Below, piece by piece: positions 28,694-38,659 of a DNA stretch of 64,000 nucleotides. The stretch is taken from NCBI RefSeq assembly GCF_024266585.1, contig NZ_CP100647.1, positions 1,965,001 to 2,029,000 of the forward strand, in the 5' to 3' direction. The notes beneath the pieces were generated by a model. The model did no database searches and was not told where the DNA came from. It was given only the letters and a program-made list of their open reading frames with translations. How positions within the stretch are numbered: position 1 is the first letter of the stretch; every line of letters starts with the position of its first letter. This stretch comes from Xanthomonas sacchari (GTDB lineage: Bacteria; Pseudomonadota; Gammaproteobacteria; Xanthomonadales; Xanthomonadaceae). Position numbers and translations under genes: made by a program.

Positions 28694-29149
28694 TCATTCG
28701 CGGGTGCCGGCGCACAGCACTTCGGCGCAGGCCACGACCTTGCCTTCGACCTTGGCTTCGCCGTAGTACACCGCCATGTTGCGGATCACCCGCTTGATCT
28801 CCACGTGCAGTTCCAGCACGTCGCCGGGCACGACCTGGCTGCTGAAGCGGGCATTGTCGACCTTGACCATGTAGAACAGCTTGGACTGCGCGTCGCGGCC
28901 CATCGCCAGTTGGGTCAGGATGCCGCCGGCCTGCGCCAGCGCCTCGATGATCAGCACGCCCGGCATGATCGGCTGCCCCGGGAAATGCCCCTGGAAGAAC
29001 GGCTCGTTTACGCTCACGTTCTTGTGCGCGACGATCTTGCGGTTCTCGAAGTCCAGCGAAACCACCTTGTCCACCAGCAGGAACGGGTAGCGGTGCGGGA
29101 GCAGTGCGCGGATCTGGGCGATGTCCGGCAGGGGCTGATCGTGGCTCAT
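28694..29149 (-). CDS. fabZ: 3-hydroxyacyl-ACP dehydratase
   Basis: Dehydrates 3-hydroxyacyl-ACP in fatty acid elongation and so competes with LpxA/LpxD for substrate. The 151-residue hot-dog-fold protein has [14 protein letters not shown] and the active-site segment [20 protein letters not shown], with catalytic His and Glu. The start ATG at 29149 overlaps the lpxD stop (ATGA), so the long reading to 29764 through lpxD is a shadow extension. Confidence 0.97.
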   Translation of the reverse strand: MSHDQPLPDIAQIRALLPHRYPFLLVDKVVSLDFENRKIVAHKNVSVNEPFFQGHFPGQPIMPGVLIIEALAQAGGILTQLAMGRDAQSKLFYMVKVDNARFSSQVVPGDVLELHVEIKRVIRNMAVYYGEAKVEGKVVACAEVLCAGTRE

Positions 29150-30168
29150 TCCTTCTCCTTGCTGACAGACAGGATGCGACGGGCCAGGGCATCGAGCTGT
29201 TTGAAGCGCGCGGCGTTCTTGCGCCACGTGCGGTTGTCGGTCAATGGGGTGCCGGACGAATACTCGCCCGGCTCGTGGATGGAGTTGCGCACGACCGACT
29301 TGCCGGTGACCACGACCTTGTCGCAGATCTCCAGGTGGCCGACCACGCCGACCGCGCCGCCGAGCATCACGTAGCGGCCGAGCTTGGCGCTGCCGGCGAT
29401 GCCGGTGCAGCCGGCGATGGCGCTGTGCGCGCCGATGTGCACGTTGTGCGCGACCTGCACCAGGTTGTCCAGGCGCACGTCTTCCTCGAGGGTGGTGTCT
29501 TCCAGCGCGCCGCGGTCCACGCAGGTGTTGGCGCCGATCTCGCAATCGTCGCCGATGCTCACGCCGCCCAGCTGCGGCACCTTGATCCAGCGGCCGGCGT
29601 CCATCGCCAGGCCGAAACCGTCGGCGCCGAGCACCGCGCCGGGATGCACGCGCACGCGCTGGCCCAGGCGCACCCGGGTGACCAGGGTGACGCGGGCGAT
29701 CAGTTCGCTGCCGGCGCCGACCTGGCAGTCCTCGCCGATCACGCAGCCGGGGCCGATCACGCAACCCTCGCCGACCACGCTGCGCGCGCCGATGCTGACG
29801 AACGCGCCGATATGCGCGCTGGCCGCGACCTGCGCGCTGGGGTCGATGCTGGCGCTGGGATGGATGCCGGGCGGGCGCACCGGCGCCACGTCGAACAACG
29901 CGGCGATCTTGGCGAAGGCGACGTACGGGTCGCGCGCGATCAGTGCGGTACCCGGCGCCGCCTCGGCGTCGTCGGCACGCAGCACCACGATCGCCGCGGT
30001 GCTGTCGGCCAGTTGTGCGCGATAGCGGGGATTGGCCAGGAAGCTGAGCTGTCCCGGGCCTGCCTGCGCCAGCGTGGCCACGCCATGCACCGCGACGCTG
30101 CCGTCGCCATGCACCTGCAGGCCGAAACGCTCGGCGATCTCGTCAGCGGTATAGGTCGAAGTATTCAC
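29146..30168 (-). CDS. lpxD: UDP-3-O-acylglucosamine N-acyltransferase
   Basis: Adds the second 3-hydroxyacyl chain in lipid A synthesis. 340 residues: an N-terminal uridine-binding domain (starting MNTSTYTADEIAERFGLQVH, with GPGQLSFLANPRY), a hexapeptide-repeat helix from about residue 100 (HPSASIDPSAQVAASAHIGA), the catalytic-His region VQVAHNVHIGAHSAIAGCTG, and a C-terminal helix. It begins the lpxD-fabZ-lpxA-lpxB-rnhB run of overlapping genes. Upstream, a hairpin block rather than skp separates it from bamA. Confidence 0.96.
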   Translation of the reverse strand: MNTSTYTADEIAERFGLQVHGDGSVAVHGVATLAQAGPGQLSFLANPRYRAQLADSTAAIVVLRADDAEAAPGTALIARDPYVAFAKIAALFDVAPVRPPGIHPSASIDPSAQVAASAHIGAFVSIGARSVVGEGCVIGPGCVIGEDCQVGAGSELIARVTLVTRVRLGQRVRVHPGAVLGADGFGLAMDAGRWIKVPQLGGVSIGDDCEIGANTCVDRGALEDTTLEEDVRLDNLVQVAHNVHIGAHSAIAGCTGIAGSAKLGRYVMLGGAVGVVGHLEICDKVVVTGKSVVRNSIHEPGEYSSGTPLTDNRTWRKNAARFKQLDALARRILSVSKEKE

Positions 30169-30281
30169 CGGGGGATTCTACCGTGTGCCACTAGCACGGT
30201 CATACGTACGGCCGCGTAGGGCGCGACGGACCCTACCCAAGCTTAGCTGCGAGCAGATAGCGATCAACGGGCTGGAGTAAA

Positions 30282-30390
30282 GCCCCCTTTTGTTAAAGGG
30301 GGCGCGCCGAAGGCGCGGGGATTAGGCAGGCCAAGCCCCAGCAGGTTTTCGCGCCGCGAAAACCTGGCTGCCAGGGCGCAGCCCTGGCAG
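30282..30390. terminator. Cluster of strong hairpins between bamA and lpxD
   Basis: At least three perfect stems: GCCCCCTTT-TGTT-AAAGGGGGC (30282-30303), CAGGTTTTCGCG/CGCGAAAACCTG (30342-30366) and CTGCCAGGGC/GCCCTGGCAG (30368-30390), plus a small CGCGCC/GGCGCG stem at 30303-30317. Read on the minus strand, the last stem met after bamA is followed by CTTTA, so partial termination is plausible. The block may also protect the bamA mRNA end. It occupies most of the 237-base gap. Confidence 0.6.
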
Positions 30391-30405
30391 CGGGTGGCAG
30401 TTCTT

Positions 30406-32826
30406 TTAGAACTGGCCACCAAAAGTGAACTGCAGCCGCTCGATCTCGTCGTTGTCTTCCTTCTTCAGCGGAATCGCATAGCTGATCGAGATCGGGCCGA
30501 CCGGTGCGCGCCACAGCAACGCGATACCGGTCGAAGCGCGGAGTTCGTTGGACTTGAAGTTGTCCACGCCGTTGAACACGTTGCCGACGTCCACGAATGC
30601 CGAAATGCGCGCCGACGGGCTGTCGAACAGCTTCGGGAAGTACATTTCCGCCGAACCCACGGTCTTGAACGAACCGCCCAGCGGCTGGCCGCGGCGGTAC
30701 GAGGTGGTGGCCTCCGAGCGCGGGCCGAGGGTGTTGTCCTCGAAGCCGCGGACCGAGTTGGTGCCGCCGGCGTAGAAGTTCTCGTAGAACGGCAGGCCAG
30801 AGGCGGTGACGCGGCGGATCAGGTTGGAACCGTCGCAGGCCTGCGGGTTATAGACCGTGGTGCCTTGCGCATCGCTGGTGTAGGTGCCGCAGATATCGCG
30901 CGACACGTCGCTGCCGTAGCTGTCGCCGTAGCCGAACTCGGCGCGCGTATTGAGCACCAGCGCTGGCGAGATCGGCCAGTACTTGGAGATCTGGTAGTTG
31001 AGCTTCCAGTACTCCACGGTCGAGCCGGGCAGGGTGGCTTCCAGGCCCACGCGCTGATACATGCCGGCGGTCGGCATGAAGTAGTCGTTACGGGTGTCGC
31101 GCGCCCAGCCCAGTTCGCTGCGCCAGGCGTGGAAGGTCTTGGTCCCCATCGCGTCGATGTAGTTGATGATCGCCTGCGGGGTGAAGCCGGGGTAGGTGGT
31201 GATCTGGTTGCTGTCGACGCCGAACATCAGCGAGACGCTGTCGGTCTCGGTGATCGGCACGCCGAAGATCACCTGCGCCGCGCCGTTGGTGCTGTTGTAT
31301 TGCGCGGTGCCGAAGTCGGAGTAGTCCAGCTTGCGCCACGACAGGTTGTAGCCCAGCGACACGCCGTCGTCGGTGAAGAACGGATTGGTGTAGGAGAACG
31401 CGTAGCGCTCCTGGTAGCTGCTGCGCGAGGCGTCGACCGCGACCCGGTTGCCGCCGCCGAGGAAGTTGTTCTGTGACAGCTGCACCGAGGTGGTGACGCC
31501 GTAGGTCTGCGAGTAGCCCAGGCCGAAGGTGAAGCTGCCCGAGGTGGTCTCCTTGACGTTGTAGACCACGTCGACCTGGTCGTTGCTGCCCGGCACCGGC
31601 GGCGTTTCCACGTCGACCGACTCGAAGTAGCCCAGGCGCTGCAGACGGACCTTGGAACGGTCGATCGCCGCCTGCGAGTACCAGGTGTCCTCGAACTGGC
31701 GCATTTCGCGGCGCAGCACTTCGTCGGAGGTGCGGGTGTTGCCGCGGAACACGATGCGCCGCACCGACACGCGCGGGCCCGGCGTCACCTGCAGGTTCAC
31801 CGCCACCGTGCGCTTCTCGCGGTCGGTGGTGGGGATCGGGGTGACCTTGGCGAAGGCGTAGCCGATGTTGCTCAGGGTGTTGGTGATCGCGTCGGAGCTG
31901 TACTCCAGCAGCGCGCGCGAGAAGGTGTCGCCCGGCTTGGGAATCACCAGCTTCTCGATCTCTTCCTGCGGCAGGATGGTGTCGCCGGTGACCTTGATGT
32001 CGGAGATCTTGTACTGCTCGCCTTCGGTGATGCCGGCGGTCAGGTACATGTCGCGCTTGTCGGGGCTGATCGCGACCTGGGTGGAGTCGACGCTGAAGTC
32101 GACGTAGCCGCGGTCCAGATACCAGGAGTTGAGCTTTTCCAGGTCGCCGGACAGCTTTTCCTTGGAGTACTGGTCGTCGCGGCGGTACCAGGAGAGCCAG
32201 TTGTGCTCGCGCGACTCCCAGTTCTCCATGATGTCCTTGTTGAGGAACTTCTCGGTGCCGATCAGGTTGACGTGGCGGATCTTGGCCGCCTTGCCTTCCT
32301 TGATCGCGATGGCCACGTCGACGCGGTTGCGGTCCAGCGGGCTCACCGTCGTGGTGATCTCGACGTTGTACTTGCCGCGGTTGTTGTACTGGCGGGTCAG
32401 CTCCTGGGTCACCCGGTCCAGGCTCAGCCGGTCGAAGGTGCCGCCTTCGCTGAGGCCGATGTCCGACAGGCCCTTGAGCAGTTCCTCGCTCTTGATGTCC
32501 TTGTTGCCGGTGACGGTCAGCTTGTTGATCGCCGGACGTTCCTTGACCGTGACCACCAGGATGTTGCCCTGGCGATCGACGCGCACGTCCTCGAAGAAGC
32601 CGGTGCGGTACAGCGCACGGATCGCCTCGGCGACCTTGGCCTCGTCGACGGTGTCGCCGCGTTCCACCGGCAGGTAGGTGAAGACGGTGCCGGACGAAAT
32701 GCGTTGCAGCCCGTCGACGCGGATGTCGCTGGCGGTGAAGGGCTCCGCTACCTGGGCCAGGGCCGGCAGGCTGAGGCTGGCGGCGAGGGCGAGGGCTAGC
32801 AGGCGGCGAGTGGGAAATCTCGTCAT
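30406..32826 (-). CDS. bamA: Outer-membrane assembly factor BamA
   Basis: Central Omp85 component of the BAM machine that inserts beta-barrel proteins. 806 residues: signal peptide LLALALAASLSLPALAQ, five POTRA domains (about 25-450, starting EPFTASDIRVDGLQRISSG), then a 16-strand barrel with the conserved FYAGGTNSVRGFEDNTLGPR segment (the VRGF/Y loop 6 motif) and a C-terminal Phe (QFTFGGQF). I chose the ATG at 32826 because the signal peptide begins there. The 28 residues upstream (to 32910) overlap the rseP end and lack sense. It lies 80 bases after rseP. Confidence 0.97.
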   Translation of the reverse strand: MTRFPTRRLLALALAASLSLPALAQVAEPFTASDIRVDGLQRISSGTVFTYLPVERGDTVDEAKVAEAIRALYRTGFFEDVRVDRQGNILVVTVKERPAINKLTVTGNKDIKSEELLKGLSDIGLSEGGTFDRLSLDRVTQELTRQYNNRGKYNVEITTTVSPLDRNRVDVAIAIKEGKAAKIRHVNLIGTEKFLNKDIMENWESREHNWLSWYRRDDQYSKEKLSGDLEKLNSWYLDRGYVDFSVDSTQVAISPDKRDMYLTAGITEGEQYKISDIKVTGDTILPQEEIEKLVIPKPGDTFSRALLEYSSDAITNTLSNIGYAFAKVTPIPTTDREKRTVAVNLQVTPGPRVSVRRIVFRGNTRTSDEVLRREMRQFEDTWYSQAAIDRSKVRLQRLGYFESVDVETPPVPGSNDQVDVVYNVKETTSGSFTFGLGYSQTYGVTTSVQLSQNNFLGGGNRVAVDASRSSYQERYAFSYTNPFFTDDGVSLGYNLSWRKLDYSDFGTAQYNSTNGAAQVIFGVPITETDSVSLMFGVDSNQITTYPGFTPQAIINYIDAMGTKTFHAWRSELGWARDTRNDYFMPTAGMYQRVGLEATLPGSTVEYWKLNYQISKYWPISPALVLNTRAEFGYGDSYGSDVSRDICGTYTSDAQGTTVYNPQACDGSNLIRRVTASGLPFYENFYAGGTNSVRGFEDNTLGPRSEATTSYRRGQPLGGSFKTVGSAEMYFPKLFDSPSARISAFVDVGNVFNGVDNFKSNELRASTGIALLWRAPVGPISISYAIPLKKEDNDEIERLQFTFGGQF

Positions 32827-32906
32827 GTCACGTCCGGTAGAGGTCGATATCGTTGTTGCATGGGCGCCGGCGCAAGACGACAGCGGGTCGAGTGAATCGG
32901 CGCAGG

Positions 32907-34265
32907 TCATCGCACTGCCTGGCTGAAAAGGTCGTTGTAGAACGCCAACCCCATCAGTCCTGCCAGCAACGTCAGGCCCACGAACTGCCCTGCCGCCATG
33001 GCGCGCTCGCTCAGCGGGCTGCCCTTGACCAACTCGATAAGGTAATACAGCAAGTGCCCGCCGTCCAAGATCGGGATCGGCAGCAGGTTCATGATCGCCA
33101 GGCTCAGCGACAGCAGCGCCAGGAAATTCAGGAACCCGTCCAGGCCCTGCTTGGCCGAGCCGTTGGCGACCTTGGCGATGGTGATGGGGCCGGACACGTT
33201 CTTCAGCGAGGCCTCGCCGGTCAGCATGCGGCGCAGGATGCCGAGGGTGTCGCCGGCCAGTTGGCCGGTTTCACGGAAGGCGACCGGGATCGCCGCCAGC
33301 GGGCCGTAGCGCAGGGTGGCGTCGTAGGCGGGGCGGCGCTGCTCGCCGATGGCCACGCCCAGCTTCCAGGTCGGCGCGCCGGGGCCGGCGGCCTGCTTGA
33401 GATGGACCTCCAGGGCCAGCCGCTCGCCGTTGCGCTCGACCTCGATCAGGCCGTTGCCGCCGTCGCGGCCCAGGGCCTGCACCTGGGGCGCGACCTGGTC
33501 GGCGCTGGTGATCGGGGTGCCGTCCACCGCCAGCACGCGGTCGCCCGGGCGCAACACGCCGTCGGCTGCCGAGCCGGGGGTGACGTTGGCGATGACCGCC
33601 GGCTGCAGGGTGAAGCGCCAGGTCAGGCCGGCCAGGGCCGGCACCTGCTGCTCGTCGAAGCCGACCGGCAGCTGCGACAGGCGCAGGGTATGCGTGCGGC
33701 TGACGCCGTCCTGCGCGTCCTCGGTCTCCACCCGCACGTCCTCGCGGTCCATGGCGGCGACGGTCAACTGCATGGCCGCCTCGCTCCAGGTGGCGACGTC
33801 GCGGTCGCCGACGCGGACGATGCGCTCGCCGGGCTGGAACCCGGCCTGCTGCGCCAGGCCCTCGGCGCGGCCGACGATGGGCGCGTAGTCCTGCTTGCCG
33901 ATCACGAACATCGCCCACAGCAGGGCCACGCACAGGATCAGGTTGGCGATGGGGCCGGCGGCGACGATGGCGATGCGCTGCCACACGCTCTTGTTGTTGA
34001 AGGCCTGCGCGCGCTCGGCCGGGTCCACCTCGCCCTCGCGCTCGTCGAGCATCTTCACGTAGCCGCCGAGCGGGATCGCGGCGATCGCGAATTCGGTGCC
34101 ATGGCGGTCGTAGCGCGACCACAGCGGCTTGCCGAAGCCCACCGAGAAGCGCAACACCTTGACCCCGCAGCGGCGGGCGACCCAGAAATGGCCGAACTCG
34201 TGGAAGGTCACCAGGATGCCCAGGCTGACCAGCATCCACCAGACGGAGCCAATGACATTACCCAT
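32907..34265 (-). CDS. rseP: Site-2 metalloprotease RseP
   Basis: Inner-membrane zinc protease that releases sigma-E by cutting anti-sigma factors and also clears signal-peptide remnants. 452 residues with the zinc motif HEFGH at 22-26 in the first membrane helix, a PDZ region in the periplasmic part (VTPGSAADGVLRPGDRVLAV), and the C-terminal catalytic segment LLPIPILDGGHLLYYLIE with the third ligand Asp. Normal length. It lies between dxr (26-base gap) and bamA. Confidence 0.96.
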   Translation of the reverse strand: MGNVIGSVWWMLVSLGILVTFHEFGHFWVARRCGVKVLRFSVGFGKPLWSRYDRHGTEFAIAAIPLGGYVKMLDEREGEVDPAERAQAFNNKSVWQRIAIVAAGPIANLILCVALLWAMFVIGKQDYAPIVGRAEGLAQQAGFQPGERIVRVGDRDVATWSEAAMQLTVAAMDREDVRVETEDAQDGVSRTHTLRLSQLPVGFDEQQVPALAGLTWRFTLQPAVIANVTPGSAADGVLRPGDRVLAVDGTPITSADQVAPQVQALGRDGGNGLIEVERNGERLALEVHLKQAAGPGAPTWKLGVAIGEQRRPAYDATLRYGPLAAIPVAFRETGQLAGDTLGILRRMLTGEASLKNVSGPITIAKVANGSAKQGLDGFLNFLALLSLSLAIMNLLPIPILDGGHLLYYLIELVKGSPLSERAMAAGQFVGLTLLAGLMGLAFYNDLFSQAVR

Positions 34266-34291
34266 GCGCGTGGCTCATGGCGGCGTGGGCG

Positions 34292-35497
34292 TCAAGCATG
34301 GGCGAAGTGGCGGGCAATGGCGAGTTCGGTGATCTTGCGCGAGTGCGCATCCGCCGCCAGCAATGCGTCCAGGGAATCGGCCGCGACCACGGGCAGCTCG
34401 GTCAGGGCGTTCTCGACCAGCGCAGGAATCGCTAGGAAACCGATCCGGCCCTGAAGAAAGGCTGAAACGGCCACTTCGTTGGCTGCATTCAGGATCGCCG
34501 GGGCGCTGCCGCCGGCCTGCATTGCGCGCCAGGCCAGGGCCAGGCAGGGGAAGGCGTCCAGGTCCGGCGCCTCGAAGTCCAGCCGCCCCTGCGCCAGCAG
34601 GTCCAGCCCGGCGACCCCGGAGGCGATGCGGTCCGGCCAGCCCAGGCCCACCGCCAGGGTGGTGCGCATGTCCGGCAGGCCCATCTGCGCCAGGGTCGAA
34701 CCGTCGATGAATTCGACCAGCGAATGCACCAGGCTCTGCGGGTGCACCAGCACCTCGATGCGCTCGGGCGCCAGCGCGAACAGGTGGTGGGCCTCGATCA
34801 CTTCCAGGCCCTTGTTCATCAACGTCGCCGAATCGACCGAGATCTTCGGCCCCATCGACCACTTCGGGTGCGCCACCGCCTGCGCCGGGGTCACCGTCTG
34901 CAGACGGGCGCGGTCCCAGCCGCGGAAAGGGCCGCCGGAGGCGGTCAGCAGCACCCGCCGCACCTCGGCGCCGGGCTGGCGCGAGCGCAGGCACTGGAAG
35001 ATGGCGTTGTGCTCGCTGTCGATCGGGATGATCTCGGCGCCGGCCGCGGCCGCCGCGGCGGTGACCAGTTCGCCGGCCAGCACCAGCGCTTCCTTGTTGG
35101 CCAGCAGCAGGCGCTTGCCGGCGCGGGCGGCGGCAAGCGTCGAGGCCAGGCCGGCGGCGCCGACGATGGCGGCGACCACGCTGTCGCAGGCGTCGCTGGC
35201 CACCAGCTGGTCCAGCGCGGCGTCGCCGGCATGCGCCTGGGTCGACAGTCCGGCCGCGCGCAGGCCGTCGCGCAGCGCCGGGTACAGGGCCGGGTCGGCG
35301 ATCACCGCATGGGCGGGGCGGTGCGTGGCGCACAGCGCCAGCAGCGCCTCGACGTTGCGTCCGGCCGCCAGCACGCCGGCGCGCAGGCGCTGCGGATGGC
35401 GCGCGATCACGTCCAGCGCCGAGGCGCCGATCGAGCCGGTGGCGCCGAGCACGGCGATGGTGCGGACCGTGGCGGCCTTGCTGCGTTGCGTGTTCAC
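34292..35497 (-). CDS. dxr: 1-deoxy-D-xylulose 5-phosphate reductoisomerase
   Basis: Second step of the MEP isoprenoid pathway, converting DXP to MEP with NADPH and a divalent metal. 401 residues starting from a GTG ([20 protein letters not shown]). The NADPH site is [18 protein letters not shown]. Metal and substrate motifs are [44 protein letters not shown] and [20 protein letters not shown]. The GTG lies 5 bases after the cdsA stop, so the reading that continues upstream through cdsA is rejected. In E. coli dxr precedes uppS; here it follows cdsA. Confidence 0.96.
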   Translation of the reverse strand: MNTQRSKAATVRTIAVLGATGSIGASALDVIARHPQRLRAGVLAAGRNVEALLALCATHRPAHAVIADPALYPALRDGLRAAGLSTQAHAGDAALDQLVASDACDSVVAAIVGAAGLASTLAAARAGKRLLLANKEALVLAGELVTAAAAAAGAEIIPIDSEHNAIFQCLRSRQPGAEVRRVLLTASGGPFRGWDRARLQTVTPAQAVAHPKWSMGPKISVDSATLMNKGLEVIEAHHLFALAPERIEVLVHPQSLVHSLVEFIDGSTLAQMGLPDMRTTLAVGLGWPDRIASGVAGLDLLAQGRLDFEAPDLDAFPCLALAWRAMQAGGSAPAILNAANEVAVSAFLQGRIGFLAIPALVENALTELPVVAADSLDALLAADAHSRKITELAIARHFAHA

Positions 35498-35502
35498 TGG
35501 CT

Positions 35503-36327
35503 TCAGAACCCGAAGATGTCCTTGCCCAGCGCGAAGATCGGCAGCGCCGCCAGCACGCCGTCGATCCGGTCCAGCACGCCGCCATGGCCGGGAATCACGT
35601 TGCCCGAGTCCTTGGCGCCGACGTGGCGCTTGAGCAGGCTCTCGAACAGGTCGCCGACCACCGAGGCCAGCACGCTGACCGCGGCCACGATCAGCAGCCC
35701 GGGCAGGTGCGGCAGGGTCACCCCGGCCAGCCAGCCGAAGCCGGCGGCCACGGCCAGGCCGGCCAGCAGCCCGCCGACCAGGCCTTCCACGGTCTTGTTG
35801 GGGCTGATCCGCGGCGCTAGCTTGTGCTTGCCGAACTGGCGGCCGGCGAAATAGGCGCCGGAATCGGCGGCCCACACCGTGGCCAGGGCGGTCAGCAGCC
35901 AGCGGTGGCCGTTCGGCTCGCTGGCGTGGATCAGGCCCAGCGCGGCCCAGGCCGGGACGATCGCCAGGGTGCCGGCGGCGAGCTTGAACACCCGCGCGTA
36001 GGTGGCATGGTCGGAGCCGAAACGGTAGAAGCCCAGCCACAGCAGGGCCACGCACCACCAGCCGACGCCGATCAGGGTGGTGAGCTGGAACAGCACCAGC
36101 GAGCCGGCCGAGGCCCACACCAGCAGCACCATCAGCAGCAGGTTGAGCATCAGCAGGATGGTGCGCGGCAGGGTGTCGTCGACCTCGGCCAGCTTCAGCC
36201 ATTCCCACAGGCCGATCAGGAAGATCAACGCGGCCAGCGCGACCAGCCACTGGGTCGGCAGCAGCAGGATGGCGCAGATGGCCAGCGGGGCCATGATCAG
36301 CGCGGCGATGACGCGGGTACGGGTCAT
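35503..36327 (-). CDS. cdsA: Phosphatidate cytidylyltransferase
   Basis: Makes CDP-diacylglycerol, the precursor of membrane phospholipids. 274 residues with about eight transmembrane helices. The C-terminal signature is [18 protein letters not shown] and [20 protein letters not shown] followed by [11 protein letters not shown]. The ATG at 36327 overlaps the uppS stop (ATGA), showing translational coupling. Confidence 0.96.
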   Translation of the reverse strand: MTRTRVIAALIMAPLAICAILLLPTQWLVALAALIFLIGLWEWLKLAEVDDTLPRTILLMLNLLLMVLLVWASAGSLVLFQLTTLIGVGWWCVALLWLGFYRFGSDHATYARVFKLAAGTLAIVPAWAALGLIHASEPNGHRWLLTALATVWAADSGAYFAGRQFGKHKLAPRISPNKTVEGLVGGLLAGLAVAAGFGWLAGVTLPHLPGLLIVAAVSVLASVVGDLFESLLKRHVGAKDSGNVIPGHGGVLDRIDGVLAALPIFALGKDIFGF

Positions 36328-37085
36328 GCGGAAACGTTCTCCGTCGCCGCTTCGGCGACCTGCGCGCTGGTGAGGCCGAAACGCCGCTCGCGGCGGGCGT
36401 AGTCGTCCAGGGCTTGTTGCAGCACCTCGGGGCCGAACTCGGGCCAGAGGGTCTCGGTGAACCACAGTTCGGTGTAGGCCAGCTGCCACAGCAGGAAGTT
36501 GCTGATGCGCAGGTCGCCGCCGGTGCGGATGAACAGGTCCGGCGGCGGCAGGTCGGCCAGCGCCATGCGCGCCGACAGCGCGTCCTCGTCGATCTGCTCC
36601 GGGCGCAGGCGCCCGGCGGCGACGTCCTCGGCCAGCGCGCGCGCGGCCAGGGCGATGTCCTGGCGCCCGCCGTAGCTGGCGGCGATCGACAGGTGCAGGG
36701 CCTGGTTGTCGCGGGTGCGGGCCTCGGCCTGGGCCATGCGCTCGCACAGCGATGGCGCGAAGCGCGAGCGGTCGCCGATGAAGCGCACGCGCACGCCACG
36801 CCGCTGTAGCTCGTCGACCTCGCGGTCGAGCGCGTGCAGGAACAGCTTCATCAGCGCGTCCACTTCCTCCTGCGGGCGCCCCCAGTTCTCGCTGGAAAAG
36901 GCGAACAGGGTCAGCGCGGCGATGCCGCGCTCCAGGCAGAAGTCGATGGTGCGGTTGACCGCGCGGGCGCCGGCGCGGTGGCCGATCACGCGCGGCCGGC
37001 GGCGGCGCTGCGCCCAGCGGCCGTTGCCATCCATGATGATGGCCAGGTGGCGGGGCAGGGACATGGGGACGGGGTCGGAAGGCAT
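36324..37085 (-). CDS. uppS: Undecaprenyl diphosphate synthase (cis-prenyltransferase)
   Basis: Makes the C55 lipid carrier for peptidoglycan and LPS from FPP and IPP. 253 residues: the active-site Asp is in [16 protein letters not shown], with [14 protein letters not shown] and the dimer and IPP-binding region [20 protein letters not shown]. Start ATG at 37085 is chosen; an internal ATG at 37064 ([13 protein letters not shown]) is also possible. It lies 17 bases downstream of frr. Confidence 0.96.
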   Translation of the reverse strand: MPSDPVPMSLPRHLAIIMDGNGRWAQRRRRPRVIGHRAGARAVNRTIDFCLERGIAALTLFAFSSENWGRPQEEVDALMKLFLHALDREVDELQRRGVRVRFIGDRSRFAPSLCERMAQAEARTRDNQALHLSIAASYGGRQDIALAARALAEDVAAGRLRPEQIDEDALSARMALADLPPPDLFIRTGGDLRISNFLLWQLAYTELWFTETLWPEFGPEVLQQALDDYARRERRFGLTSAQVAEAATENVSA

Positions 37086-37102
37086 GGCCGCGAGGCGCAG
37101 GC

Positions 37103-37660
37103 TCAGACCGCCATCAGTTCCTGTTCCTTGCCCTTGACCACTTCGTCCACGTCCTTGATCGCCTTGTCGGTCAGCTTCTGGATGTCGTCCTCGCTGGCGC
37201 GGGCCTCGTCCTCGGTGACCTTCTTGTCCTTCAGCAGATCCTTGACCTGCTGGTTGGCGTCGCGGCGGATGTTGCGGATCGCGACCTTGGTGTCCTCGCC
37301 TTCGCCGTGCACGACCTTGGACAGCTCGCGGCGGCGCTCCTCGGTGAGCGCGGGCAGGTTGAGGCGGATGGTGGTGCCGGCGGTGTTCGGGGTCAGGCCC
37401 AGGTCCGAGGCCAGGATCGCCTTCTCCACCGCGCCGACCATCTGCTTTTCCCACGGGGTGATGGTCAGCGAGCGGGCGTCGGCGACGGCGACGCTGGCGA
37501 CCTGGCTCAGCGGCATGTCCGACCCGTAGTAGTTGACCCTCAGGTGCTCGACCAGCGCGGTCGACGCGCGCCCGGTGCGCACCTTGATGAGCGTATGACG
37601 CAGCGCGTCGATGCTCTTGGCCATGCGGGTCTGTGCGTCTTGCTTGATTTCGTTGAGCAT
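37103..37660 (-). CDS. frr: Ribosome recycling factor
   Basis: Splits post-termination ribosomes together with EF-G. 185 residues, the standard length, with LRHTLIKVRTGRASTALVEH near the N-terminus, ITPWEKQMVGAVEKAILASD and NLPALTEERRRELSKVVH. The start MLNEIKQDAQTRMAKSI is the family start. A perfect TATAAT box lies 33 bases upstream, so it can be transcribed apart from pyrH. Confidence 0.97.
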   Translation of the reverse strand: MLNEIKQDAQTRMAKSIDALRHTLIKVRTGRASTALVEHLRVNYYGSDMPLSQVASVAVADARSLTITPWEKQMVGAVEKAILASDLGLTPNTAGTTIRLNLPALTEERRRELSKVVHGEGEDTKVAIRNIRRDANQQVKDLLKDKKVTEDEARASEDDIQKLTDKAIKDVDEVVKGKEQELMAV

Positions 37661-37692
37661 CGCCGGTGTCCGTGCTGAATCTGAATCGGACG

Positions 37693-37698
37693 ATTATA
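37693..37698 (-). promoter_or_regulatory. Likely -10 element for frr
   Basis: TATAAT on the minus strand in the context GCTATAAT, 33 bases before the frr ATG. At 17-18 base spacing the -35 region would fall in the arm of the adjacent repeat (CCGATT, a poor match), so the promoter would depend on sequence brought by that repeat. Confidence 0.5.
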
Positions 37699-37707
37699 GC
37701 CTGCTGG

Positions 37708-37852
37708 GAGTGGGGAATCGGGAATGGGGAACGGCAAAGGCGGATCCCGGCGCGCCTAACTGAACGCGAATGTCGCGAGAATCGGGGCTGGCGCCAATGC
37801 TGCAGCGCGCAACGCTGTTGCGATTTCCCACTCCCGATTCCCCACTCCCGGC
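37708..37852. repeat. GGGAATGG/CCATTCCC inverted repeat, copy h
   Basis: Left arm GGAGTGGGGAATCGGGAATG and right arm CCCACTCCCGATTCCCCACT, about 75 bases apart, filling the gap between frr and pyrH. Confidence 0.8.
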
Positions 37853-37855
37853 GTT

Positions 37856-38578
37856 TCAGCCCCGGCCTTTCACCAGGGTGCCGATCTCGGCGCCGCGCAG
37901 GATCTTCAGCAGTTCGCCGGGCTGGCCCATGTTGAAGATGCGCAGCGGCAGGTCGCTGTCGCGGGCCAGGGCGAAGGCGGCGGTGTCCATCACTTCCAGG
38001 TTGCGGGCGATGACCTCGTCGTAGGTCAGGCTGTCGAAGCGCACCGCGTCGGCGTGCTTCTTCGGGTCCTTGTCGTAGACGCCGTCGACCTTGGTCGCCT
38101 TCAGCAGCAGGTCGGCGCCGATCTCGATCGCGCGCAGCGCGGCGCCGGAGTCGGTGGTGAAGAAGGGGTTGCCGGTGCCGGCGGCGAAGATCGCGATGCG
38201 GCCCTTTTCCAGGTGGCGGATCGCGCGGCGACGGATGAAGTCCTCGCACACGTCGTTGATCTTGATCGCGCTCATCACCCGCACCTTGGCGCCGAGCTTT
38301 TCCAGCGCGTCCTGCATCGCCAGCGCGTTGATCACGGTGGCGAGCATGCCCATGTGGTCGCCGGTGACCCGGTCCATGCCGCCGGCGGCCAGGCCGGCGC
38401 CGCGGAAGATGTTGCCGCCGCCGATCACCAGGGCCACTTCCGCGCCGGCCTGCTGCGCTTCGATCACCTCATGGGCGAGGCGGTTGATGATCTTGGGGTC
38501 GATGCCGTAGTCCCCGTCCCCCATCAGCGCTTCGCCGGAAAGTTTCAACAGGATGCGGCGATAGGCGAGCTGGGACAT
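37856..38578 (-). CDS. pyrH: UMP kinase
   Basis: Phosphorylates UMP to UDP. 240 residues of the amino-acid-kinase fold: [20 protein letters not shown] at the N-terminus, [40 protein letters not shown] and the nucleotide region [19 protein letters not shown]. The ATG at 38578 gives the standard start [17 protein letters not shown] copy of the repeat separates it from frr. Confidence 0.97.
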   Translation of the reverse strand: MSQLAYRRILLKLSGEALMGDGDYGIDPKIINRLAHEVIEAQQAGAEVALVIGGGNIFRGAGLAAGGMDRVTGDHMGMLATVINALAMQDALEKLGAKVRVMSAIKINDVCEDFIRRRAIRHLEKGRIAIFAAGTGNPFFTTDSGAALRAIEIGADLLLKATKVDGVYDKDPKKHADAVRFDSLTYDEVIARNLEVMDTAAFALARDSDLPLRIFNMGQPGELLKILRGAEIGTLVKGRG

Positions 38579-38614
38579 GGCGACCTCGTTGGGGGGTGAC
38601 GGGCAAACCACGCG

Positions 38615-38620
38615 ATTTTA
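38615..38620 (-). promoter_or_regulatory. Candidate -10 element for pyrH
   Basis: TAAAAT on the minus strand (context GGCTAAAATCGCG), 37 bases before the pyrH ATG. The -35 region is not obvious. A local promoter is expected because an unrelated gene and a terminator separate pyrH from rpsB-tsf. Confidence 0.35.
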
Positions 38621-38659
38621 GCCGATGCGCGCCAGCGCGTCTGCGCCGCCGCTGGCGCC

